The notes under the pieces are model-generated. The model worked only from the letters and a program-made list of their open reading frames with translations. It did not search any database and was not told the DNA's origin. A stretch of 64,000 nt of DNA from Sinorhizobium meliloti. Its GTDB lineage: Bacteria > Pseudomonadota > Alphaproteobacteria > Rhizobiales > Rhizobiaceae. Numbering within the stretch: the first letter of the stretch is position 1; every line of letters begins with the position of its first letter. Positions 56,429-64,000 of this stretch are shown here, piece after piece. Both the position numbers and the translations under genes were made by a program. Location of the stretch: contig NZ_CP141213.1 of the NCBI RefSeq assembly GCF_035610345.1, positions 1,426,001-1,490,000 of the forward strand. The letters run 5' to 3'.

Positions 56429-59140
56429 TCAAGATGCCAGTTCCTTGTAGTCGCTGTCTCTTGAGTGCTTTTCCACCGGTTCGTCGTGCGCCAACCGTCC
56501 GTTTTCGAAATGGGCGACGCGGTCGAAGAGTTCCGCCAGATCCTGATTGGCAAGAACCCACAATATAGCGGGCTTTCGCTCGCCATCCCTCAGGAAAGCG
56601 AAGGCCTTCCGGGTGATCTGATCCTGCGTGCGCTGGTCGAGCGCCAGAAGCGGCTGATTGAAGACGTAGAAATCCGAGACCCGGATCAGGGCACGCGCGA
56701 GATTGAGCTTCTGGCGCTGGCCGGACGTCAATCGCTTGCCGCCGGCGCCGACGTCGAAATCCAGCCCGAACACGAGCACCTTGTTGTAAAGCCCAAGCGA
56801 CTCGAACAGGTCACGCACGATTGCGCGTATCCGCTCGGACCCGTCCGTGTGCTTGTGCCCGATGCGGCCGAACAGCACGTTGTCCAGGATCGTCGCCGAG
56901 GCCATGTAGCGGTCCGGCTGGTAATGCTCGATGATGCCGACGAGATCGGCCGGGAGGCCGTCGCTGAACTCACGGCGCGCCTCGACGATCTTCTGCATGA
57001 GATCGTCCGTCAGGAGACCGAAGCGATGCCGCGGCTCGATATAGCCGAAACACAGGCGGATGATCCTGATGGCATCATCCTCGGACACCTCCTCGAGCGG
57101 CTTTCCCCTCACCTTCTGAAGAAGCGCCTCGTAGGCGGGGATTTCCTCGGCCGTCATGAAGGTGAGCTGCTGGAAGAACGGGTGGTCCGGCGGCAAGTCG
57201 CGGAACAGTTCCACGACGTTCTCGGCGATTTCCAGCCCCATCTTGTAGAATGTCTCGTGCAGGCCCGCCCGCTTCAAAACGGTCTTGAAGAAGGGATGGT
57301 CCTCGAGCGCCTTCTCCCATCGGTTGCTGTCGGTGACCGTGCCGAAGAGCAGGTTCTCCCCGACGGTCGCCTCGACATTGTAGGAGCCCGGTTCAAAGAA
57401 GACGACGAGGTCGCTGAGCTTCTCGGCCTCGAGCCTTTGCCGAAGCGCGCTGCGCATCGCCACGATCTCGCCGGCGAAAGCGTCGTGCTCGGTCGGATCG
57501 ATCGTCGAACGGACAGCAAGCGCCAGGACGTCGTTGCTCAAGAGAACGACGTCCAGCACGGCTCTGATCTTCGCGAAGAGGTCGTCCGGCCCCGTCGCGC
57601 CCGCGGCCGCGTAATCGATCCAGTCACTGTTCAGGTCGTAATGCGGATTGCCGGCGAGCTTCGCCTCCACAAGCTCCCACCTGCGTTGAGCTTCCCTGTC
57701 GCCCTCATAGACGACCTCCGTCAACGGAGCATGCTTGAGCCCGTAGAGCAGATTGTCGCCGAGGCTGCCCTGGAAGGCAAAGACGTCGGAGGAGGCGTAG
57801 GATATTCGCCTGCCCACCACCGATTCGGGCAACTCATGAATATCGACGTCGCCTATGAGGATTCGGCCGGTTGCGGGCCAGGTCAGCCGGCCGAATGCCT
57901 CGGCCAGCGCCTCGCCGCCTCCGGACGTACCCCCGGTAACCGCGACCGTTTCGCCGGGTTGGACCTGCAGCGATACATATTCCACGACCTTCGAGCCGCC
58001 ATCGTCGGCGACCGAAAGGTTGACGGCCGCCAGCGCTCCGGTGAGCGGCGTTGCCGGGTCGAGAGAAATCGCCTGCACCTTGGGGTCGATCAGCGGTTCG
58101 ACGCTGAACTGTTCTACGACCTGGGCATATTTGACCTGCACATCCTGGCGCGCCTGGTCCCAATCGATCAATTCCTTCAAGGGACCCGGTAGGTCCTTGT
58201 AGGCGCCGATGACCGCGACAAGCTGGCCGATATCGAGCCGGCCCTGAAGCGCAAAATATCCGCCGATCGAATAGAACAGGAACGGCGTCACCTGGGCCAG
58301 GAAATTGTTCAGGAATTTGACCAGAAACTTCCACTGATAGAGATCGTAGCGGATCTTGAATATCCGGCCGAGCCGGGCGGCAATGTCGGCCCGTTCGAAA
58401 TTCGAGGTATCGTGGGCGCGGATCGTGCCGATGCCGTCCACGATCTCGCTGACGCGCCCCGACAGCTCACGCGCCGTCAACTGACGCTCGCGGCCGAGCA
58501 CCAGCAGTCGCCTGCGCATGCGCGGGATAATGACGGCCTGAACGGCGACAATGGAGGCTGCGATAATGCCCAGCCAGAAGCTCTGGAGGAGGATGAAGAT
58601 GAGCGCCGTCAGAGCCTGACCGCCGAGAAGGGCGGGCTGTACGAAGGCGTCTCCTGTGAAGCCGCCCATAGGCTCCACCTCGTCCTTGATCATGGTCGAG
58701 ATTTCGGCCGGCTTGACGCGCTTGAGATAGCCGGGGGGAAAGCGCAGGACCCGGTCGACGAGCTCGAAGCGGATTCGCCGCAGAAGCCGTTCGCCGAGCC
58801 GGCCCTTGTAGGTGTTGATATAGAATTTGAAGAGCCCGTTGATGATCACGAGCAGCAGGAATACCAGGCTCAAGGCCAGCAGCATGCCTTCCCTCCCGAG
58901 ATCGAAACCCGAGAAGAGGTTGACCTCACCGAAGAACGGCAGGTCGAACGAAATCGGCAGGAACGGTTGGGTCGCCTCGGGGCCGTCGAAACCTGCACCC
59001 TGGATCGGTCCGTTGACGATCTGCTTCGGCAGATCGAAGGACAGGAAATAGGGAACCATCGACAGCGCCACGACCAGCAATATCCAGAGCTGCTGCTTGC
59101 GGGTGTGAGTCCAGATGTAGCGGGAAAGACGTGGTTCCAT
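56429..59140 (-). CDS. ABC exporter-like protein with degenerate nucleotide-binding domain
   Basis: A 903-residue protein with an ABC-exporter membrane domain (about 15-340, six helices, long first external loop) and a C-terminal ATPase-like domain that lacks every catalytic feature. Walker A is GGTSGGGEA (403-411, no Lys), the Q-loop Gln is Ser (YASSD), Walker B is VFNQP (Asn828-Gln829 instead of Asp-Glu), and the switch His is Asn865. The signature LTSGQ (804-808) is kept. About 290 extra residues lie between Walker A and the signature. Within them a post-Q-loop segment recurs: DNLLYG (462), ENLLFG (595), DNVLFG (753). Probably a pseudo-ATPase. Confidence 0.88.
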   Translation of the reverse strand: MEPRLSRYIWTHTRKQQLWILLVVALSMVPYFLSFDLPKQIVNGPIQGAGFDGPEATQPFLPISFDLPFFGEVNLFSGFDLGREGMLLALSLVFLLLVIINGLFKFYINTYKGRLGERLLRRIRFELVDRVLRFPPGYLKRVKPAEISTMIKDEVEPMGGFTGDAFVQPALLGGQALTALIFILLQSFWLGIIAASIVAVQAVIIPRMRRRLLVLGRERQLTARELSGRVSEIVDGIGTIRAHDTSNFERADIAARLGRIFKIRYDLYQWKFLVKFLNNFLAQVTPFLFYSIGGYFALQGRLDIGQLVAVIGAYKDLPGPLKELIDWDQARQDVQVKYAQVVEQFSVEPLIDPKVQAISLDPATPLTGALAAVNLSVADDGGSKVVEYVSLQVQPGETVAVTGGTSGGGEALAEAFGRLTWPATGRILIGDVDIHELPESVVGRRISYASSDVFAFQGSLGDNLLYGLKHAPLTEVVYEGDREAQRRWELVEAKLAGNPHYDLNSDWIDYAAAGATGPDDLFAKIRAVLDVVLLSNDVLALAVRSTIDPTEHDAFAGEIVAMRSALRQRLEAEKLSDLVVFFEPGSYNVEATVGENLLFGTVTDSNRWEKALEDHPFFKTVLKRAGLHETFYKMGLEIAENVVELFRDLPPDHPFFQQLTFMTAEEIPAYEALLQKVRGKPLEEVSEDDAIRIIRLCFGYIEPRHRFGLLTDDLMQKIVEARREFSDGLPADLVGIIEHYQPDRYMASATILDNVLFGRIGHKHTDGSERIRAIVRDLFESLGLYNKVLVFGLDFDVGAGGKRLTSGQRQKLNLARALIRVSDFYVFNQPLLALDQRTQDQITRKAFAFLRDGERKPAILWVLANQDLAELFDRVAHFENGRLAHDEPVEKHSRDSDYKELAS

Positions 59141-59626
59141 GTGCCGGTAAAGAGACCTATCTGAAATTCGGGATCGCTCGGCTGTTCTGCCGGCGGACTA
59201 CAGCGCCGCAATTGGTGCCGGTCCGCCTGATCGTCAATGGGCCTGCGCTGCCTCCACGAAATCGTGACTACCCGGCATGAGAGCAGAGCGATGCGCTATG
59301 TCAAGCCTCGATAGATATGCAGTACCGCTCATCTGCGCAGGCGTCTTGCCTCCACTCCTGCGGCCCACTCCGGCGCCTTGCGCTCAACTGGCCGTGAGCT
59401 TACAACAGCCGCATGACGCATGCCAGCCACTCTTCCCGCCTTCCCGAAGATTGTCGCGAAAGCACCTATGACCTTGCCCGGGGGTTGGCCGCGTATTCCG
59501 GCAGCCGGCTCGTCGGTGGCATAGCCAGGGTCATTGCGAAGCATCCGCACGCGAACATTGCCAACGCCTTCAACCACTTCGTGCTGATCGGCTCGGTCTA
59601 ACTCCTGGAGGGGGATCCGGCGTAAA
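59141..59626. other. 486-bp gap between glycosyltransferases and ABC-like gene
   Basis: No clear gene or repeat is visible. A 62-codon plus-strand frame (59413-59601) ending IANAFNHFVLIGSV has no good ribosome site and no recognised relatives. The region probably carries the promoter of the ABC-like gene and the end of the glycosyltransferase transcript. Confidence 0.5.
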
Positions 59627-60799
59627 TCAATGTGACCTAAAGGGCTGCCTCGACAAAAGCCGCTCACCGATGATCCTCGCCGTTCCGGCGGCTCCGTCGA
59701 GGTCGAGCGGCGGGATGGCCGGCCTCGGTCGTGCAAGCATCGTCCTCACCTTAGCGGCCAGAAGCTCGGGCGTGATCCCCTCCTCCGGCAGCACCCCGGC
59801 GAGATCGAGCTGTTCGAGCCGTGCCGCCCGCGTGCTCTGTTCGGTCTCGCCACCCGCGGTAAAGGGGATGAGGAGGCATGCGCATCCGGCACGCAGAATG
59901 TCGCACACGGTGTTGTAGCCGGCCTGCGAGACGGAAAGGCGGGCACCGCCGAGCAAGCCACCGAAATCCCGCCGGAAACGAAAGAGGCTGACGCCCTCCG
60001 GAGCCGCGGCCGCGAATGTGTCGAAATCCGCCTGCGGCAGGTTCGGGCCTGTTATCAGGCACCAGCGAAGCGCATTCGGCAGAAGCTTCGCGGCCTCGAG
60101 CGCCGCGCCGATCAGCTCCCTGCCGACAGCGCCTCCGCCCGCCGAAACCACAATGTCGAATTTCTCGGCCGCTTCATTCGGCGGCGGCGGGGCGACGAGG
60201 CCCGTATAGACGACCTTGTCGCGGATTTCGTCGGCAAGGGGAAATGTTTCCTCGATACGGGCGAATCCGGGATCGCCGTGAACGAGCACGAGATCGAAAT
60301 GGTTCTTGACGAGTTCGACGGTCTCTTCGGCCCTTCCAGGCTTGACCCTCTCTTGCAGAATGTCGCGCAGCGACGTCGCCACGAGCGGCGGCCTGCCGCT
60401 CGCCGCAATTTCAGCGAGCAGCGGCAGCAGTTCGAACCGCATCTGCCGACGCCCGAAGGGGAACGCCTCGATGATGACGACGTCCGGTTCCGCGCGTCGG
60501 AACGCCTCTATGAGCAGATCCCGTCGGTGCTCCTGAAAAGCGGCCGTGACCGGGTTTCCGTCGCCGTCGACAAGCCCGGAAAACCCTTTGTCGCCGGCAG
60601 TCACCGCCGGCAGTGCGACGGTCTGCACGCCTTCCCCCGGAAAGCCCGGCACCGGCGTGCCGCCGGTCACCATTGTGACCTCGAACTCCCGCTCGACCAG
60701 CGCTCCGGCAATGCGGCTCGCGCGCGCCATATGCCCGATACCGAGTAGATGCTGCACATAGAAAAAGACGCGAGGTCCGCTCAAGAGCTTCTTCTCCAT
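59627..60799 (-). CDS. MurG-like (GT28-type) glycosyltransferase
   Basis: A 390-residue GT-B glycosyltransferase. The N-terminal domain opens VFFYVQHLLGIGHMARASRI, as in monogalactosyl-transfer and MurG relatives. The C-terminal nucleotide-sugar domain has VSAGGGAVGRELI and VSQAGYNTVCDILRAG, with PFTAGGETEQSTRA. It overlaps the GT4 gene by 19 nt. It resembles the 62035 gene in fold and probably in origin. Donor and acceptor unknown. Confidence 0.85.
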   Translation of the reverse strand: MEKKLLSGPRVFFYVQHLLGIGHMARASRIAGALVEREFEVTMVTGGTPVPGFPGEGVQTVALPAVTAGDKGFSGLVDGDGNPVTAAFQEHRRDLLIEAFRRAEPDVVIIEAFPFGRRQMRFELLPLLAEIAASGRPPLVATSLRDILQERVKPGRAEETVELVKNHFDLVLVHGDPGFARIEETFPLADEIRDKVVYTGLVAPPPPNEAAEKFDIVVSAGGGAVGRELIGAALEAAKLLPNALRWCLITGPNLPQADFDTFAAAAPEGVSLFRFRRDFGGLLGGARLSVSQAGYNTVCDILRAGCACLLIPFTAGGETEQSTRAARLEQLDLAGVLPEEGITPELLAAKVRTMLARPRPAIPPLDLDGAAGTARIIGERLLSRQPFRSH

Positions 60800-62028
60800 T
60801 CGCTTTCGAAGAGCCCGACCAACTGACCGACGCTGGAGTGATGGTCGAACTCGTTGCGCACGCGCCGTTCGCCGGCGGCGCCAAGTCGCCGGCGAAGCTC
60901 CGGGTCGCGGATCAGCCGCTCCAGTGCCGCGGCAAGAGGCTCCGGGCTTTCCGGCGGCACTACCAGCCCGTTTTTGCCATCTTCGAGAAGTTCGGGAATG
61001 CCGGAGACTGCGGTCGAGATACAGGCAAGCCGCTGGCTCGACGCCTCCACCAGCACATTCGGCAGCCCGTCGCGGTCGCCATTGGCCGTCACCCGACAGG
61101 CCAGTGCGAAGATGTCGGCCTCGCGGTAGCGGTCCAAAACGTCCTTCTGATCGAGCGCCCCGCGCCAGCGGATGCGGTCCTCGATGCCAAGCTTTGCAGC
61201 AAGCGCCTGGAGCCCGCCGGTGAGCTCTCCCGCACCGATATGCTCGAAGCGCCAGTTGGCATCCGCAGGCAACAACGCCAGCGCCTTCAGGAGGACGTCA
61301 TATCCCTTCTTGGGAACGGCGCGCCCGACGCTGACGATGCGCACCGGATCGTCGGGATCCGAGCCGTCGCGCCTTGTATGCTCACCTTCGAAGGCCGGGA
61401 AACGATCGAGGTCGAGGCCGTGATAGCTCAGATGGACCCGGGTTTGGTCCTTCGACAGGTCCCGCAGATGCTCATAGCCGCTTCGGGTGCAGGTCACCGT
61501 CCAGCGGGCCCGGTCGAGCTTGCCCGAAAGCTCCCAATCCTCAGAGGTCCAGATGTCCTTTGCATGGGCGGAGCAAGTCCAGGGTATGCCGGTGATGATG
61601 CTGGCATAGTCCGTTACCGAGGCCGGCGTGTGAATGAAATGGGCATGCAGCCACGCGGCGTCTTCCGGCCATTCGGTGACGAGTACCAGCGCCTGGCCGA
61701 GACGGCGGAAGCGGTTGCGTGAAACGTCTCGCGCGAGGTCCCGGAGGAACGGCCCGAGCACCCGCCGGAAGCCGGGCTTCCGGACGGTCTTCACCAGCGC
61801 GCGGAGAACGCGCCACGGCTCCTCATGCAGATATTCAGGCAGGTAATGGACGGCCGCGCGTATTTCGTCATGGACGGGATGGCGCTTCCTGTCGGTCGGA
61901 CGGCGCAGGGCGACCAGGACGAGCTCATGCCCTGCTCTTTCGAGGCCCAGCAGTTCCTGCGCAATGAACGTTTCCGAAAGGCGTGGATAACCCTTCAGCA
62001 CGACGGCGATCTTCGGTTTCGGTAACAC
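60781..62028 (-). CDS. Glycosyltransferase family 4 protein
   Basis: A 415-residue GT4 enzyme. It opens IAVVLKGYPRLSETFIAQEL, has CSAHAKDIW and HLSYHGLDLDRFP in the middle, and VSVGRAVPKKGYDVLLKAL and the donor-site GLPNVLVEASSQRLACIST at the C-terminus. It is similar to colanic-acid-type sugar transferases. It overlaps the downstream transferase and follows the upstream one by 6 bp, so the three form one operon. Confidence 0.88.
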   Translation of the reverse strand: MLPKPKIAVVLKGYPRLSETFIAQELLGLERAGHELVLVALRRPTDRKRHPVHDEIRAAVHYLPEYLHEEPWRVLRALVKTVRKPGFRRVLGPFLRDLARDVSRNRFRRLGQALVLVTEWPEDAAWLHAHFIHTPASVTDYASIITGIPWTCSAHAKDIWTSEDWELSGKLDRARWTVTCTRSGYEHLRDLSKDQTRVHLSYHGLDLDRFPAFEGEHTRRDGSDPDDPVRIVSVGRAVPKKGYDVLLKALALLPADANWRFEHIGAGELTGGLQALAAKLGIEDRIRWRGALDQKDVLDRYREADIFALACRVTANGDRDGLPNVLVEASSQRLACISTAVSGIPELLEDGKNGLVVPPESPEPLAAALERLIRDPELRRRLGAAGERRVRNEFDHHSSVGQLVGLFESEWRRSS

Positions 62029-62034
62029 GTGTCT

Positions 62035-63249
62035 TCAGTTCGATCTTTTCACGACGGCCAAATGCTCCTTCGATCTATGATCGAGCCATTCGCCGACGAT
62101 GTCGGATATGTGGACGAGGCCTTCCAGCCTCAGGCCATTGGCGCGGAGCGACGGCGGTGCGCGCTGCGGCAGCGCCTTCAGGGCCGCAGCAAGGCGCAAC
62201 GGCTCCTCCGCTTCCTGCGGAAGCAGCATGTCGACGAGCCCGAGTGCAGAGGCACGCTGGGCGCGGATCAATTGTTCTTCGCGTGGCTGAAGACGCGGCA
62301 CGATCAGAGCAGGCTTGTCGAAAGAGAGTATCTCGCAATAGGTGTTGTAGCCGCCCATCGACACCACACCCCTGGCGCCGGCTACCAGTTCCTCCATGCG
62401 ATTGTCGAACTCGATTATCTTGATGAATGGGATCTTGCTTCCCTTCTTGATCAGCTTGTTGCGCTGCTTTGCGGGCATGTAGGGGCCGAGGACGACGAGC
62501 GCGTTATGCGTGAGTTCGGGATCCTCCTGATAGGCGTGGATCACGTCATGGATGAGGTCCGCTCCGTCGCCGCCGCCGCCGGTGGTGACCAGTATGTAGT
62601 CGCCTTCCGGCTTATGGCCGTGCAGCGCATCGTGGGAAACGCTTCTTTGCAGAAAGCCGACGAAGTTCATGCGATCGCGCACGGCAAGGGGCACGTCGAG
62701 CCCGACCAGCGGATCGTAGAAATCCGGCGGTCCGTAGACCCAAATCGAATCATAGAACTGCTCGATCTTGCGCATCGTGTCGCGCCGCTTCCATTCCTCT
62801 TCCAGGAGGTGCGGCGAGTCCATCACTTCCCTTAGGCCAAGCACCAGCCTGGTGCCGTGCGTCTTCAGGTAGGCGAGCGTATCCTCCACCTCGCCGCGCA
62901 GGCCCATCGGCTCCTTGTCGACGACGAAAATATCCGGCCGGAAGTTTTCCGCCGTCGAACGGATGATCGACTGCCGCATTTTCAACGTTTCGTGCAGTTC
63001 GATGTGGCGGTCCAGCGAAGTATATTCGCCGTTTCGGAGCTTTATGACGCTCGGAATCTTCACGAAGTCGACGCGGGCGCGATAATCGAAGGCGCCGGCG
63101 ATGGTCGCACCGGAGATGATCAGGATCTGCAGTCCGCTGTAATCTTCCACCAGGGCATGGGCGATGGCGCGACAACGTCTGAGATGGCCGAGCCCGAAGG
63201 TATCGTGGCTGTACATGAGGATGCGGGCATCCTCGAAGCGCCGTGTCAT
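62035..63249 (-). CDS. MurG-like glycosyltransferase
   Basis: A 404-residue GT-B transferase. It begins RILMYSHDTFGLGHLRRCRA and has YILVTTGGGGDGADLI and SMGGYNTYCEILSFDKPALI, with PRLQPREEQLIRA near the donor site. It is a distant relative of the 59627 protein. It is the first gene of the three-transferase operon, 79 bp after the peptide-permease gene. Likely cytosolic and membrane-associated; substrates unknown. Confidence 0.85.
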   Translation of the reverse strand: MTRRFEDARILMYSHDTFGLGHLRRCRAIAHALVEDYSGLQILIISGATIAGAFDYRARVDFVKIPSVIKLRNGEYTSLDRHIELHETLKMRQSIIRSTAENFRPDIFVVDKEPMGLRGEVEDTLAYLKTHGTRLVLGLREVMDSPHLLEEEWKRRDTMRKIEQFYDSIWVYGPPDFYDPLVGLDVPLAVRDRMNFVGFLQRSVSHDALHGHKPEGDYILVTTGGGGDGADLIHDVIHAYQEDPELTHNALVVLGPYMPAKQRNKLIKKGSKIPFIKIIEFDNRMEELVAGARGVVSMGGYNTYCEILSFDKPALIVPRLQPREEQLIRAQRASALGLVDMLLPQEAEEPLRLAAALKALPQRAPPSLRANGLRLEGLVHISDIVGEWLDHRSKEHLAVVKRSN

Positions 63250-63328
63250 ACGAAAAACCTTTCGCTCAAAGATAGAAACGTCGAAGTCTATTGCAGCGAT
63301 CGCTTGCAGCCAACAGCGATACCGGGGC

Positions 63329-64000
63329 TTATTTGTAGGGATCGGCGGCGTCGCGCAACCCGTCTCCCAGGAAGTTGAACGCCAATATCACAAGAATGAC
63401 CGGGATCGTGGGGAAAAGCAGCCACGGATAGAAGGCAATGACGCTGACGCTCTTTGCCTCGGTGAGCAGGATGCCCCAGCTGGTTATCGGAGGACGCAGG
63501 CCCAGGCCGAGGAAGCTCAGCGCCGTTTCTCCAAGGATCATGCCGGGTATGGAGATCGTTGCCGTGGCGATGAGATGGGACATGAAGCCCGGAACGAGGT
63601 GGCGCCCTATGATGCGTCCGCTTTTGGCGCCCATCAACTGCGCGGCAAGGACATAGTCTTCCTCCCTGAGCGCCAGCAGCTTCGAGCGCACGGCGCGCGC
63701 AAGGCCGGTCCAGTCGAGAAGGCCCAGGATGACGGTTATACCCAGATAGATGAGAAGCGGGCTCCATGTCGCCGGCATGATCGCCGCCAGGGAAAGCCAC
63801 AGCGGAATGCTCGGGATCGACTGCAGGACTTCGATCAGTCTCTGAACCACAAGGTCGAAGATCCCGCCATGATATCCGGCAAGCCCGCCGATGACGATGC
63901 CGAGAACGAAGCTGACGGTGATGCCGAGAAGTCCGATCGTCAGCGATATCCGCGCTCCGTAGATGATCCGCGACAGCACGTCGCGGCCGAGACGGTCCGT
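63329..64000 (-). CDS. Dipeptide/oligopeptide ABC permease (DppC/OppC-like), partial
   Basis: The 3' part of a permease gene; the start lies beyond the window, and reading continues in frame to the last base (TDRLGRDVLSRI, the usual DppC/OppC opening). The BPD loop is DYVLAAQLMGAKSGRIIGRH followed by LVPGFMSHL, and the end is FNFLGDGLRDAADPYK. About five helices are visible. It would import peptides or similar compounds with partners outside the window. Confidence 0.92.
   Translation of the reverse strand, partial: TDRLGRDVLSRIIYGARISLTIGLLGITVSFVLGIVIGGLAGYHGGIFDLVVQRLIEVLQSIPSIPLWLSLAAIMPATWSPLLIYLGITVILGLLDWTGLARAVRSKLLALREEDYVLAAQLMGAKSGRIIGRHLVPGFMSHLIATATISIPGMILGETALSFLGLGLRPPITSWGILLTEAKSVSVIAFYPWLLFPTIPVILVILAFNFLGDGLRDAADPYK

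Noticed and set aside
59413..59601. A 62-codon plus-strand frame between glycosyltransferase and ABC-like genes
   Set aside because: No ribosome site, no recognised family and no partner genes; kept only as a remark in the gap entry.

Overview
The window is GC-rich, densely packed alpha-proteobacterial DNA. Its gene families point to a Sinorhizobium/Ensifer-type rhizobium, most likely a secondary replicon such as a pSymB-like chromid. The evidence is many ABC uptake operons, DUF982 genes, a ROSE-controlled small heat-shock gene, RIME-type palindromic repeats and a complete purine catabolic locus. Replicon and species are inferred from gene content only. There are no rRNA genes, recognisable tRNAs, CRISPR arrays or intact insertion sequences.

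Layout. 0-2 kb: a thermonuclease-like protein, a small membrane protein and a repeat-rich gap. 2-8 kb (minus): a sugar-type ABC operon led by a Gfo/Idh/MocA oxidoreductase, with two operator-like palindromes upstream. 8-12 kb (minus): an OsmF/YehWXY-type osmoprotectant ABC operon, divergent from a mercuric-reductase-like flavoprotein. 14-20 kb (minus): a DeoR regulator, deoC, a two-domain ALDH16-type dehydrogenase, a RbsD/FucU mutarotase homologue, OsmC and a DDAH-like hydrolase. 20-28 kb (plus): a bacterial alpha-2-macroglobulin paired with penicillin-binding protein 1C. 28-31 kb: a VapBC module between two copies of a DUF982 gene, a possible small RNA, and two Hsp20 genes, the first with a ROSE RNA thermometer.

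31-54 kb is a purine catabolism region. Adenine deaminase, guanine deaminase, XdhABC, PuuD, UraH, a PuuE-UraD fusion and allantoicase take adenine and guanine to ureidoglycolate. An AzgA-type purine permease, a nucleoside hydrolase, a phosphoribosyltransferase, a LysR regulator and a LacI-led ABC importer accompany them. A shared motif lies upstream of puuE/uraH and upstream of the permease. A DUF4160-DUF2442 pair with a 22-bp palindrome at its start interrupts the region.

55-63 kb (minus) carries three glycosyltransferases, an ABC exporter-like protein whose nucleotide-binding motifs are all degenerate, a stand-alone cyclic-nucleotide-binding protein and an FkbM methyltransferase. This looks like an uncharacterised glycoconjugate locus and is the best candidate here for an undescribed system. 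The window ends inside a Dpp/Opp-type permease gene.
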